Part shown: piece by piece, positions 1 to 10,624 of the stretch
Layout: every line of letters begins with the position of its first letter
Numbering within the stretch: position 1 is the stretch's first letter
Origin: Eupeodes corollae
Taxonomy: Eukaryota; Arthropoda; Insecta; Diptera; Syrphidae
Direction of reading: 5' to 3'
NCBI RefSeq assembly: GCF_945859685.1
Contig: NC_079149.1
Coordinates: forward strand, 6,917,118 to 6,981,117
DNA length: 64,000 nt
Notes under the pieces: model-generated
Told to the model about the DNA's origin: nothing
Databases searched by the model: none
The model's input: only the letters and a program-made list of their open reading frames with translations
Position numbers and translations under genes: made by a program

Positions 1-1128
1 AGTTTAAGTTTAAGTTAAAGTTTAAGTTTAAGTTTAAGTTTAAGTTTAAGTTTAAGTTTAAGTTTAAGTTTAAGTTTAAGTTTAAGTTTAAGTTTAAGTT
101 TAAGTTTAAGTTTAAGTTTAAGTTTAAGTTTAAGTTTAAGTTTAAGTTTAAGTTTAAGTTTAAGTTTAAGTTTAAGTTTAAGTTTAAGTTTAAGTTTAAG
201 TTTAAGTTTAAGTTTAAGTTTAAGTTTAAGTTTAAGTTTAAGTTTAAGTTTAAGTTTAAGTTTAAGTTTAAGTTTAAGTTTAAGTTTAAGTTTAAGTTTA
301 AGTTTAAGTTTAAGTTTAAGTTTAAGTTTAAGTTTAAGTTTAAGTTTAAGTTTAAGTTTAAGTTTAAGTTTAAGTTTAAGTTTAAGTTTAAGTTTAAGTT
401 TAAGTTTAAGTTTAAGTTTAAGTTTAAGTTTAAGTTTAAGTTTAAGTTTAAGTTTAAGTTTAAGTTTAAGTTTAAGTTTAAGTTTAAGTTTAAGTTTAAG
501 TTTAAGTTTAAGTTTAAGTTTAAGTTTAAGTTTAAGTTTAAGTTTAAGTTTAAGTTTAAGTTTAAGTTTAAGTTTAAGTTTAAGTTTAAGTTTAAGTTTA
601 AGTTTAAGTTTAAGTTTAAGTTTAAGTTTAAGTTTAAGTTTAAGTTTAAGTTTAAGTTTAAGTTTAAGTTTAAGTTTAAGTTTAAGTTTAAGTTTAAGTT
701 TAAGTTTAAGTTTAAGTTTAAGTTTAAGTTTAAGTTTAAGTTTAAGTTTAAGTTTAAGTTTAAGTTTAAGTTTAAGTTTAAGTTTAAGTTTAAGTTTAAG
801 TTTAAGTTTAAGTTTAAGTTTAAGTTTAAGTTTAAGTTTAAGTTTAAGTTTAAGTTTAAGTTTAAGTTTAAGTTTAAGTTTAAGTTTAAGTTTAAGTTTA
901 AGTTTAAGTTTAAGTTTAAGTTTAAGTTTAAGTTTAAGTTTAAGTTTAAGTTTAAGTTTAAGTTTAAGTTTAAGTTTAAGTTTAAGTTTAAGTTTAAGTT
1001 TAAGTTTAAGTTTAAGTTTAAGTTTAAGTTTAAGTTTAAGTTTAAGTTTAAGTTTAAGTTTAAGTTTAAGTTTAAGTTTAAGTTTAAGTTTAAGTTTAAG
1101 TTTAAGTTTAAGTTTAAGTTTAAGTTAA
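1..1128. repeat. (AGTTTA)n hexanucleotide array, about 188 units
   Basis: The hexamer AGTTTA (complement TAAACT) is repeated head to tail from the first base of the window, so the array probably continues to the left. Only two variant units are visible. The third unit (13-18) and the last unit (1123-1128) both read AGTTAA, and the rest is perfect. It lies in the intron downstream of the Kelch-like exon 1515-1751, about 390 bases past its donor site, so the transcript would carry (UAAACU)n. It is not an insect TTAGG telomere repeat. The high uniformity suggests recent expansion or homogenisation, or partly collapsed assembly. Confidence 0.97.
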
Positions 1129-1514
1129 GTCAAAATAGTGAAATTTGAACTATCTGTTCTAGGAGACGCGTAGAAACGCCTGGAAAAAATGAAAACTTTT
1201 ATGATTTGCTGTATAATTAGAAATAATAAACTAGTGCTGCATTGTAATACATAAATGTTGCGTATACGCCAGAGTGTACCTTTTTGTTTCATTTAATATT
1301 TACATTCGTTTTTTTTGCTACAAAAAAAGTCTTGACTTAAATTTCTTTATACAACTTTTATCTAATCAACTTAAGTGTGGAATCCAAGAATATTCATTTC
1401 GACACCCTGTACAATTTCTCACTGAAGCTTTAACTCTTTTAAAGCCTACTCACTCATTATTTTATAAACTATGTGTTAAAAGGTTTATAGTTGGTGTATA
1501 TATATAGAACTTAC
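1129..1514. other. Intron DNA between hexamer array and exon
   Basis: This is unique A+T-rich intron sequence just downstream (minus strand) of the donor at 1514-1509. I see no coding potential or repeat in it. Confidence 0.6.
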
Positions 1515-1751
1515 CTGCAAAACTTCGTATGCCCAAACAATTGGAAGGATGAAGCTGACGGAGTAAGAATTTGCAGCATGCCTCGCGGACCGATTGGATT
1601 TGTAGGAGGCTCGATGCTGGAAGCAGTACTTGTACATTGTCCTCCGTTATTGTTATCTCACCAGTGTATGTATAGTCAATTAGTTGTCTAAGTGCAGTGA
1701 CGTCAACGTCATGAAGTGTCACATTACCCTGGTTCCGTTCCAGCATATCAT
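1515..1751 (-). CDS. Kelch-like (KLHL-type) gene: exon encoding end of BTB and start of BACK
   Basis: This internal exon continues the BTB domain begun in 1880-1976. On the minus strand the acceptor is ctctctag and the donor is GCAG|gtaagt. The exon carries 2 bases completing a split codon, 78 codons, then 1 base of the next codon. Readable motifs are DDMLERNQ at the start, YTYTGEITITEDNVQVLL (end of BTB), REACCKFLLRQL, and NCLGIRSFA, the usual entry into the BACK domain. Proteins of this family are substrate adaptors for Cullin-3 ubiquitin ligases: BTB binds Cul3 and dimerises, BACK carries the 3-box, and the C-terminal Kelch propeller binds the substrate. The Kelch exons must lie left of the window. 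From memory, the residues are closest to the KLHL17/KLHL20/KLHL2 group. The exact orthologue is not fixed, so no symbol is given. Confidence 0.93.
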
Positions 1752-1879
1752 CTAGAGAGAAGGAGTCAAGTCAAGTTGTTTGGAATAAAAGAAAAAAAAA
1801 AAGAAAACAAAGTAAAATTAGTCTTACTTCGTTTCATATAAAAATACAAAAATACACATATCCCTAGAGCTATTCTTAC

Positions 1880-1976
1880 CATTGAACATGGCATAAAAAT
1901 ACGGGCTAACTGACGCCAGTACAACTTTATGAGCGTGTATGGTCTCACCACCAACTTCCAGAGTGACATCACAAAG
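1880..1976 (-). CDS. Kelch-like (KLHL-type) gene: exon encoding start of BTB domain
   Basis: This 97-base internal exon opens with LCDVTLEVGG, followed by HAHKVVLA and YFYAMFN, the classic start of a KLHL BTB domain. On the minus strand the acceptor is ctacccacag and the donor is AATG|gtaaga. It begins in phase 0 and ends with one base of a split codon. The acceptor of exon 1515-1751 completes that codon to GAT, giving FNDDMLERN across the junction. The intron to the next exon (1752-1879) is only 128 bases, while the intron upstream is 15.3 kb. The length and spacing of the BTB segment match the family with no gap or stop. An ATG-initiated reading frame overlapping the exon runs through the acceptor and is not the real start. 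Confidence 0.93.
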
Positions 1977-3189
1977 CTGTGGGTAGATGGAGAAAAAAGT
2001 AAAGTAAAAGTTAAGTGTACTTATCGGAATTTGTGGCACAAAAAGGGATGAAACTTAGGCATGTGTGAATAGCATTATAGTTTTGTGGATGGATTTTGCA
2101 CTCATCCGGTATACAATAAAAGGGTAAATTTTTTGAGTTCAACGTCACAAGGAAGCCTTTCAAGTTGGGTTGATATTATTCTATCGCATATTGTATAGAT
2201 ACGTAATATCAAGTTGCAAAGGAATGGATTTGAAGAAACATACCGACCGACACATACAAAAAATATACGAAAAACTTTATCTTGACAGCATTATGGGGTT
2301 GAAAGATATACGATGTCACTAGTTTCAGTCAAGCGTAGTTGATTTTGAACCTTTAATAATTTAAAAGTCTTCGAGTATAGAAGTGAGTTTGGATTGAAAC
2401 AAAGTAGGAAATAGTTGGGTAAATACTCAAAAGCTTCGCTATAAATGTTTAATGACCGAATGGATAAGGTATTGCAGAGAAGAAGAGAAGAGTTGTTAGA
2501 AGATTAAAACCAAACGTCCTTTTTTTCAATCTTCTTAGGTCAAATTTTTGAAATGGGAGCAACAACTCATCAGGTTTTTGTTATAAAGTGTTTAGCTAAT
2601 GACTTTTAATTTGTTATTAGCACAGCTTTGTAAAATATTTGTAGACATTTCGACACGATGTGTAGTAAGATTCAATAAAGATTGTATTATTTTTTAATTA
2701 GGATCCATCTTGACTAAAAGTTCTTCAGGGATTTTTCCCATTTCCTAAAATTGTGATTGTAAATAATTTTGAAAGAATTTTTTGGAGTTTATTAATACCT
2801 TGAAGTAAGTTTATAGGTATCTTGATACAAATTTCACAAGTCTCAATTCTAGTTAAAAAAAAGAACATTTAAACTGAATAAATATTTCAAAATTTGGTAA
2901 AGTGACAAAGAGAAAAATGTGAGTAGGTGTCTGATTTTAATATCTTTTTTACTTTTGAGGCTTAATTAGAATGATTTCTTAAGCTGTGTTCACACTGGCA
3001 CCGATCTAAGTTGCCAATACATATGCAATTCAGAAGCTGGTTAGCAGCAAAAATAATCTAACTGGACGGGTCTCTATGAGCTTTTTAAGAACCTTAAACG
3101 TTAAGTTGATTCTTCTTAGATTTTAGAACAATTCTTTACAGCTTGAAAATTTTTGTTTCAATATCAGACCGCGATCAAGATTAAAAAAT
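1977..3189. other. Left end of the 15.3-kb intron, no gene seen
   Basis: A+T-rich intron DNA between the BTB exon and the first large repeat. I see no coding exon, clear tandem repeat or recognisable mobile element. Confidence 0.5.
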
Positions 3190-4822
3190 AGGGTGGAATG
3201 CGACCCACACTGATAACTTCCCATCCCGTCTGTAGATTTGTAGTTGGGTTAAAAAAGTTGTCAGTTGAATTATTCTTAAGAATTATAAAATTACCAACAA
3301 TATTTTTCATATAAAGAAATAGTTTCGTTTAAAAATCAAGTTTTGTTAAATAGATTTTTAGTCGAAAAGAAATTTTTAATAATTTTAGTAGCGTTTCTTA
3401 AATTGTTACAAAATGGATGAATGAAATTAATTTGAGAGACATCGAGAACCGAACATCAATTTTTACCAAATTTACAGACTGTTGGATTTTTATATACAAA
3501 AAATACTGAATATCTTTTTCTGTGAAAAAAAAAGTTTGAAAACAATATTTTTAATTTTTGAAAAGATATTAAAGTCGAAAATCAATTTTTGCCAACTTTT
3601 ATTAATTTTTTTGTTTAGGTTTTTATTTTTTGTAAAAAAATTGTGAATTAGATTTTTCTTAAAATTTTTCCAAATGATGAAAACAGTATTTCTTATAAGA
3701 TAAAATTATTTAAAAGCCATAATCTCAAAGTTTTTAAAAAAATATTATAGTCGAAAATCAATTTTTACCATGTTTTATTAATTTTTTATTTAGGTTTTTA
3801 TCATTTGTAAAAAAAACTGTCAATTCGAATTTTTTCAAAGTTTTACTGAATATTAACAATATTTTTTAAAAGATAAAAGTGGTTTAAAGCCAATATCTCA
3901 AAGTTTTAAAAAGATATTTGAGTCGAAAACCAATTTTTAAAAACTTTTATCAATTTTTTTTTATTTTTTGGCAAAAAACTGTCAATTCGATTTTTCTCAA
4001 AATTGTTCCGAATTTTGAAACAATATGAAAGTTAAAATTAGCTGCAAGACAAAATTTTAGAGATTTTGAAAAGATATTTGAGTCAAAAAACAATTTTTAC
4101 CAACTTTTCTTAAATTTTCTTTTAAATTTTTATTTTTTGTAAAAAAAAGTATCAATTCGATTTTGCTCCAAATCTTACTCAACGTTGACAACAAAATTTT
4201 GTAAAAGAAAAAAGTAGTTTAAAGCTAATATCGCAAAGTTTTGGACTTTTATTAATTTTTTTCTTAGGTTTTTTTGGAATGTTGAAAACAATATTTCTTA
4301 TAAGTTAAAATCAGTTAGAAGACATAATCCTTAATCTTTGAAAAGATATTTGAGTCAAAAATCAATTTTTACCAAAAACGTTATTTGTCGTTGCACAAAA
4401 TTATTTTGGAGATAAAATAATTTCGTATTCGTAAAATTTTCGAGGTGACAATATTTTTTACAGTTTTTTTGATTTAAAAAAAAAACGTTAATTGGACTTT
4501 TTTCGAATAAAATATATTTGTTTGGTATCACGTTACAATATATTGTATACAATTATACAAAACCGCCCGCGCAATTCTCTTAAATGCCCTTTCTGCATCT
4601 TTCTACCTTATTATCTGAATAACAAAATGTATTTGAAGTCGATATCCCTTCTGGTTCTTATGCTAAGGACAACGAAAAAAACGTCACGAACGTACGGACG
4701 TACGTACACACGCGCGCACAGACATCTTTCTTAACATTTTTATTTCGACTCTAGGGACCTTGCAACGTCGAGAAATGTCAAAATTTTCAATTTGACAAAT
4801 CGGACGCATTACAATAACTTCC
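3190..4822 (-). mobile_element. Helentron-like (DINE-TR-like) non-autonomous element, copy A
   Basis: This is an inverted copy of the element at 21956-23400. Its 5' end (minus strand, 4822 downward) reads GGAAGTTATTGTAATG. It then shares the TACGTACG-rich stretch (about 4690-4720) and the poly-T-rich body. It ends at 3190-3230 with GGGATGGGAAGTTATCAG and a GGGATG...CAT(T/C)CC hairpin-like pair. The middle consists of degenerate units of roughly 165-175 bases, each with a CTGTCAATTCGATTTTTCTC-like core (for example near 3640, 3810, 3973 and 4141). No transposase is encoded. The Helentron/DINE-TR label is an inference from internal tandem units plus a 3' hairpin. The insertion target could not be verified. 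Confidence 0.7.
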
Positions 4823-4919
4823 GATTTTTTTTTTTTTTAAATTCACAAGCACTCAAGAGGTTATTAGTACCCTTTATATGTTTTTTCTAAACACAATGCG
4901 AGCGTTAGGAAAATAGGGA

Positions 4920-6195
4920 AGAATTTAAGAGGAGATACCGGTGCAGATTGGTCTTAAAGTTCTGAACATCAAAATGGGAGGGAAAAACAGAGTTGGCCAA
5001 GGCATTCCACATTCTCGATGTGCGATTTAAGAAAGAATCTCTGTACTTGACAGTCGCCCGAAATTGAGCTCAAGGGTAAAATGATGAGCATTCCTAGAGT
5101 CCGAGCAACTGGCTAATTCGACAGAACATTGTTTGTAAAAATATCTATAAAATAACGAAAGGCATGAAACATTGTGACGGTGTTCTAGCGATGTAAATGT
5201 TTCGATTATAGTTCTGTCGCCTATCATTTTGAATGCCCTTTTTTGTATTCTATCCAAGAGATTTAAACTTGTTTTGGGGGCATTTGCCCAGATATGCAAA
5301 TTATATTCTAGATAAAAGCTTTGTAGATTATAGCCAGATCAGAAAGGGTGAAAAATTTCTTGCATCTTCGGAGAAATCCTAAGTACCTGGCAGCATTTTT
5401 GGCGGTATCGAATATGTGATCATTCCATAAGAGGTGATCTGTGATATTCATACCGAGTACTGAAAGTTGATTAGTTTCCTGGGTGCAAGTGCCGCTCATG
5501 GATAGCGTCATCGGGGGTGAGTTATGCTTTGACGACAGGAGATAGCATTGAGTTTTCGAAGCATTAAATTCTCCACGGTTTTTGATTCCCCATTGGACAA
5601 TGCTGTCAAGATCAGAATTTAATGAGCTTATCATACGCTGCCGTTTAAATTCCATATCCGAAGGACAAGGATGTGAATCTAGAAACGAATATGAAAACCT
5701 GAGGGTACTGTCGTCGGCAAAACAGTTTAATGGATTAGAAGTGACTATAAGGAAGAGAGTCGGAGACAAAACGGAGCCCTGGGGTACACCAGCATTTATT
5801 TTATAAATTTCAGACTTGAAACCATCCAATACAACTTGTATTGAAAGGTTAGAAAGTTAATTTCTAATCCAACGAAGAAGAGATTCATCAATACCAAAAG
5901 CACGCATTTTCGATAAGAGAGCTTGGTGCCAAACTCTATGAAATGCTTTTGAAATATCAAGTGCAATAATCTTACTTTCTCCAAAACGATGTAAAGATTT
6001 GTTCCACTGTTCCGTGAGATGAACCATGAGATCACCAGTAGACCTATTGCTACGAAAGCCATACTGTCGGTCATTAAGAAGCTTCCGTTTTTCCAGATAT
6101 TTTTTAAGCTGAAAATTAATCAGCGTTTCAATGACCTTGGAAAGAAGGGACGTAATTGCAATTGGACGATAGTTTAAGGGAGAGGAGGAAGTAAA
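4920..6195 (-). mobile_element. LINE-A copy 1, decayed non-LTR retrotransposon (3' part of reverse transcriptase)
   Basis: The minus-strand coding pieces in order are RT fingers/palm (5796-6074, frame-broken), GVPQGSVLSPTLFLI and CFADDSTL (5308-5829, the RT palm with catalytic FADD), then the thumb/C-terminal part with LWNDHI, LGFLRRCKKFF (5308-5500) and DRIQKRAFKMIGD (5027-5299). About eight residues (FINDLLSA in copy 2) are missing between LFLI and TSNP. Stops and frameshifts make it non-functional. The endonuclease part is absent, so the copy is 5'-truncated near 6195. It lies in sense orientation in the Kelch-like gene's long intron. The family is jockey-superfamily, probably CR1/L2-like. 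The clade was not resolved by eye. Confidence 0.88.
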
Positions 6196-6739
6196 TAAGG
6201 TATTAGGGTCCGAAGAGTATGTTTCCCAAGTGTGAAGTTTTTCAAAATTTTAGAAAAAAGAGATTTAATTAAATAATCAGTGCATTACTTGCTTAGAAAA
6301 TACAAAATGAATAATGGTTCTATCGGTCGCACCTTTCTGGCCCAGTAAAAAAAATATTCGAAATAGTGAAAGAAGCCAATTAAAAAATAAATAAATTAGA
6401 GATAATATCAAAACCTATCGGGCCATTTTTGAGAAATTTCGAATTTTCGATTTGTGACTTCAAAAATTTGTTTGGAGTCTTTTTTTACTTAAAAAAATTG
6501 AAACAAAAACGAATGCAATACCCAAAGTTTCTATAAGATGCGAGTAAAAACCTGACGATTGACCGTTGTATCCAAGTTTATGATGAAAATGGTGGTATTT
6601 ACGAGTTATTTACTTGAAGTACAGACATTTTTTAATAATCCATTATACATATTATGAAATTCCTGTTGTCGAAAACGCATGCATTTGATGCCCACTAATT
6701 CTTCTAGTAGGTGCATTTAGTACTTTTAGGTTATACATT
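6196..6739. other. Intron DNA, no gene seen
   Basis: A+T-rich DNA between two LINE fragments. A segment around 6300-6600 has the compositional look of old repeat DNA but matches nothing else I could find in this window. Confidence 0.4.
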
Positions 6740-6865
6740 TGATATTCATAACATAAATGTTGGTGTCCCTCAAGGCTAAGTTTTGTCCCCAATACTTTTT
6801 CTCCATATTCATCAATTATCTCCTATCTGGAATTTATATTTTAATTAACTGTTCTACTGGTAACA
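6740..6865 (+). pseudogene. Reverse transcriptase relic
   Basis: A plus-strand stretch reads NVGVPQG, stop, VLSPILF, the conserved GVPQGSVLSP block of LINE reverse transcriptases. Frameshifts follow, then an FSIFINYLLSGIY-like continuation. Nothing else of the element can be traced. It is the only RT fragment of this type on the plus strand in the left half of the window. Confidence 0.6.
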
Positions 6866-8814
6866 TACTTAGCTTAGCTTTTAATAAAGGATGTTATTTA
6901 GCTGCATCAGAATTTTTGGTGAATTTTGTCAAAGGTTTGGCAGTTGAGAATTTTGCCAATATTCGACATTTCATTTACTTTGAAAAAATTAATCTGTTTG
7001 GGAATTTCTTAAAGCACTTCATGAATTCATCCATTTCACGATGTTAAGTGATCAAGCTCATTTCTGTTTAAACATTTGTAATGTCTCTAGAAAAACCATT
7101 AAATTTTTGATGTTTTAAAATCATGAATATCTTAAAAAAGAACTGAAGATTTAACTTCTTAAATGCGAATGTTTGTATGCATTAAATTTGGAAACATTTC
7201 TTTAAACTCCTTTTTCTGGTGACATGATTCATTATTTTTATCTCTATTTAAAAAGCAATGTTCTGAAAACTCCAAATCCCACTTGAACTATAAAAGCTCC
7301 CTACATGTCTTTTATATAACAATTTGTCTCCTGTTTTAATTAAAGTGGCTTCGTTATTTTTGTAGATGAAAAGTTTTTATGTGTAAACGAAAAAAAAGAA
7401 AAGTGAAGAGCTCTTAACTCCCTGCATTGCATTTACATTGGATTCCTATAAAAAAAAGAAGGAATTTATTATCAAGCATCATATAGGTAAGTCTCAATCC
7501 TTCAAACTCAACCCAACCTTCAATTTTCTTATAGAATTGTGAAGTAATCACCACCATCTGTCAATCTCAAACCCAACTGTCAAAAGTTAATGACATTTAA
7601 AGTGTAAAACCATGTTTTTCAATATACGAATATGTTGTTTTGTTTTCTCCTTTCGCCTTAACTGCATCGAAATACTGCACTTATAAAAGTTCTGATGGAT
7701 CTATCTTTATAAAAATGAATGTCTCGTCCTTTTGTCTTTGATGGTGCATAATTTACAACAATTGTTGCCAACACATCCTTAAAAATTTTAACACTTTTCC
7801 CTTTACCATCAGTTATCTTTCAAACACTTCTCTTCTTCATTTTTAAAAAAACGCCTCGGGTGAAATGAATCGGAAATATCAAGGAAAAGCAAATACGAAA
7901 TAAAAAGTAGCAAAATCTATGTCTGGATATGACGTTTATTCCATTGGAGGGTTCTAAAAAGGACTTCTTTATAATAACAAAAAGAAAAGAAGATCGATAA
8001 ATATCGTTTGCTCCGCCCGGCCCCCATCGTATGTCCTTCAATTATGCACAGAAATTGTGTGCACAAGTAGCAAATTTCAGGAGTGATGGCTTCAATCATC
8101 AAAAGGAAACAACCGACCGACTACCGCCGCCGTTTGGTTTTGAGGTTTATTGGACGGAGATAATAACACGTCTCGTCCTTTTGTCTACAAAAAAAAGGAA
8201 AAATAATGAAGGCTCATATATGACAATGATGTTGATGGTGGCGAGGTTTACAAAAAGGATTGTAAAAATAAGGATATAAAAAGCAATCTGTTCATGTTCA
8301 TCTCTGGGTTCTGGAAACCATTGTTGTCCCGTGGCAAACATATTTCATGATATAGCAACGTGCAACAGACTCTCCATAGATTTAAATCTTCTCTCAAAAC
8401 AACCAACCACCCAACAACGACACGATGGACGCAACGAAAAGCAGGCAGTAGGCGTTGAATGCACACATTAGACCCAAAGGATTCACAGGATTTTTTGTAT
8501 CATTCTGGAAGGAATCCTTGCAAAGCTTGAAAGCTCGGTGAGATGTCAGTCTGTCTACCTGGTTATGAATATTTTGCTTTTTAATTATGAAAGCAGAATG
8601 ATACAAAAATAGTAATAAAGAGAAATGACTTGGGAGCAAGTGATTTTGTGTATATGGAACTTGAGCTCGTAGATAAGGCTTCCGGGCAGAAATAATAAAA
8701 TATTGTTCTTCCTAAGAGAGATTTTTGATATGGAGTAAGTACTCGTAGAAGTGCATTGTATGCATTTTTAGTTAGCTTCAAACAAAAACGAGTTACTACG
8801 AATATAAAGTTTTT
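6866..8814. other. Intron DNA, no gene seen
   Basis: No exon, element end or tandem repeat was recognised. Open frames of 60-82 codons on both strands between 7820 and 8780 have no recognisable motifs and look like chance. Confidence 0.45.
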
Positions 8815-8816
8815 TA

Positions 8817-9571
8817 GTGACGGGTGTTTTTGTTTAATGTATAGAACTGTAAGTTGGCATCACTATTTTAACTGATGGAAAATTTGACAGCTGTCAAGGT
8901 ATTTATTTTTAGTTTGGTGTGACACTTTGACATTAAATGGTTAAGGCTTGAACAACACCTTCAAATATTGCAAATTTATTTTGAAAATCATAGTTCTGTT
9001 CGATGAAGCGCAGTTATGGTTGAAGAGAAACGTCAATTAATAAATTTGACGTATGAGTGATGACAATCTCCGATTGTGGGTTGAAACACCGTTACATACA
9101 CAAAAACTAACTGGTGTGTTTTATGCGTTAGTAAAATAAGTGGTCCGTACTATTAGAACGTTGCAGTCAACAGTGACTGCTTCAGAGGTATGATTACAGA
9201 GTTTTTCGTTCATCAATTGAACTACCATGATATGCGGGAGCTGTGGTTTTAACAAAATGGCGGCGGAACAACATGTCAAAAAACCCCCTTATCATAAGAG
9301 CATAGTTTTACGTTACGTAGGCCGTGAAATGGCTTTCAAGTCCCTGCGATTCATATCCGCTTGACTATTTTTTGTGTGAATATGTGAAGTCATTAGTTTA
9401 GTCTGATAACCCAAAAACGATTGACTACTTGAAGGGTGACATTTACCACGTTATTGATGATATACGGCCACAAATGTTGGAAAAAGTCTTCGAAAATTAT
9501 AGTCGCCTTCGAATATCGTCTTAGTTTTATTCTATTCCAAAGTTGTATACCTTTTTTAAAAAAACACCCTT
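8817..9571 (+). mobile_element. Mariner relic A (rosa-like), internally deleted
   Basis: The ends are inverted: gggtgttttt at 8822 and aaaaacaccc ending at 9569, each next to a TA (8815-8816 and 9572-9573). Inside, the plus strand shows broken transposase: FDEAQLWL (first catalytic Asp block, about 8999), LRLWVETPLHTQK (about 9070), then WF, stop, QNGG near 9243 where QQDGAT is expected. The second catalytic Asp codon is therefore AAT (Asn). Most of the N-terminal DNA-binding region is missing. At about 755 bases it is well short of the usual 1.3 kb. A TTGACAGCTGTCAA palindrome lies near the left end. The element is dead and not very recent. Confidence 0.85.
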
Positions 9572-9573
9572 TA

Positions 9574-10624
9574 GTATGATGTGCATTTCCTGCATACTTA
9601 ACGACAGTGCATTTTCATAGGACAAGTTTTTTTCATTACGTGCCAAAACTTATTTGGAATACATAAAAACCGTTTAATTGAAAAAGTCCAAGTCAGTTTC
9701 ATTTTAACTTATTTTCATGCTATCAGCAAATTTTATCGATGTTATGAAAGGCAGTAGACTGTTTTCCTGTCAGGAAATTTCACTTAACCTAACCTAGGAT
9801 ATTGTTTTGACTCATATAATATTTATGTACATATGTAGGCACAGAGGAATATAATATAGGGATGGGCTCCTTTGACGATTTTCGTTTGAATTATATTCAT
9901 GTATGAGTTTTTCTCGCACGCATGAGGTAAACAATTAAGAATTTATTATTGATTTAATTTGACGATATTTTTGGCAGCTTCAAGGACATGAGTATTTTTA
10001 TACATACATTTTACCTTCCACAAAAAAAAGGTCAATCTACTTAGAATCAATTAACGCAAAGTTATCACGGAAGGTTTAGTGAATATATTGGAATATGAAA
10101 AAAGGGAATGACTTCAGTGAGAATTAAACTTTATTTGAGCAAGCGTTTAAAAAAACAGGAACTTCGTTGGGGGAGAATGATTTGAATGAATTTAATAATC
10201 AATTAATAAGTTGTTGAGGTAGAAATTCGTATTTTTAAAGACAACTTTTATGGAAGCTTATTAGGCAATTGGTTTCAGTTTCATGCTAGTAAGTTTTAGC
10301 GTTTGTATATGTATAGATTCAAATCATGAATGGATAATGAACATACAAAGATTTGTACACTGTGGCGGATGCGCAATAAAAAAAATATTTGAAATATGGG
10401 CGCATTTCAATATTAACAACCGTGATTTGGTCCGCTTGGGGTTAATTTTTTTCGTTTAAGGTGCGAATATTTTCTACAAAATATTTTGGACTTGTTTTTA
10501 AAATGAAATTACTTATCACTGGGTTTAAAAATGGCTTATGGCAGCCCTTGTGATAAACATAATTAGAAGGATAAATGGATAGATATATAGATTAATTCTC
10601 TATTATACAAAAAATGGTTTACAA
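9574..10624. other. Intron DNA, no gene seen
   Basis: No coding or repeat structure was recognised between mariner relic A and LINE-A copy 2. Confidence 0.45.

Noticed and set aside
1..1128. Telomere repeat
   Set aside because: The unit AGTTTA is not TTAGG or TTAGGG and the array lies within a gene's intron, though the left edge is not visible.
1274..1691. Plus-strand reading frames across the Kelch-like exon
   Set aside because: They are shadows of the minus-strand BTB/BACK exon, with no motif of their own.
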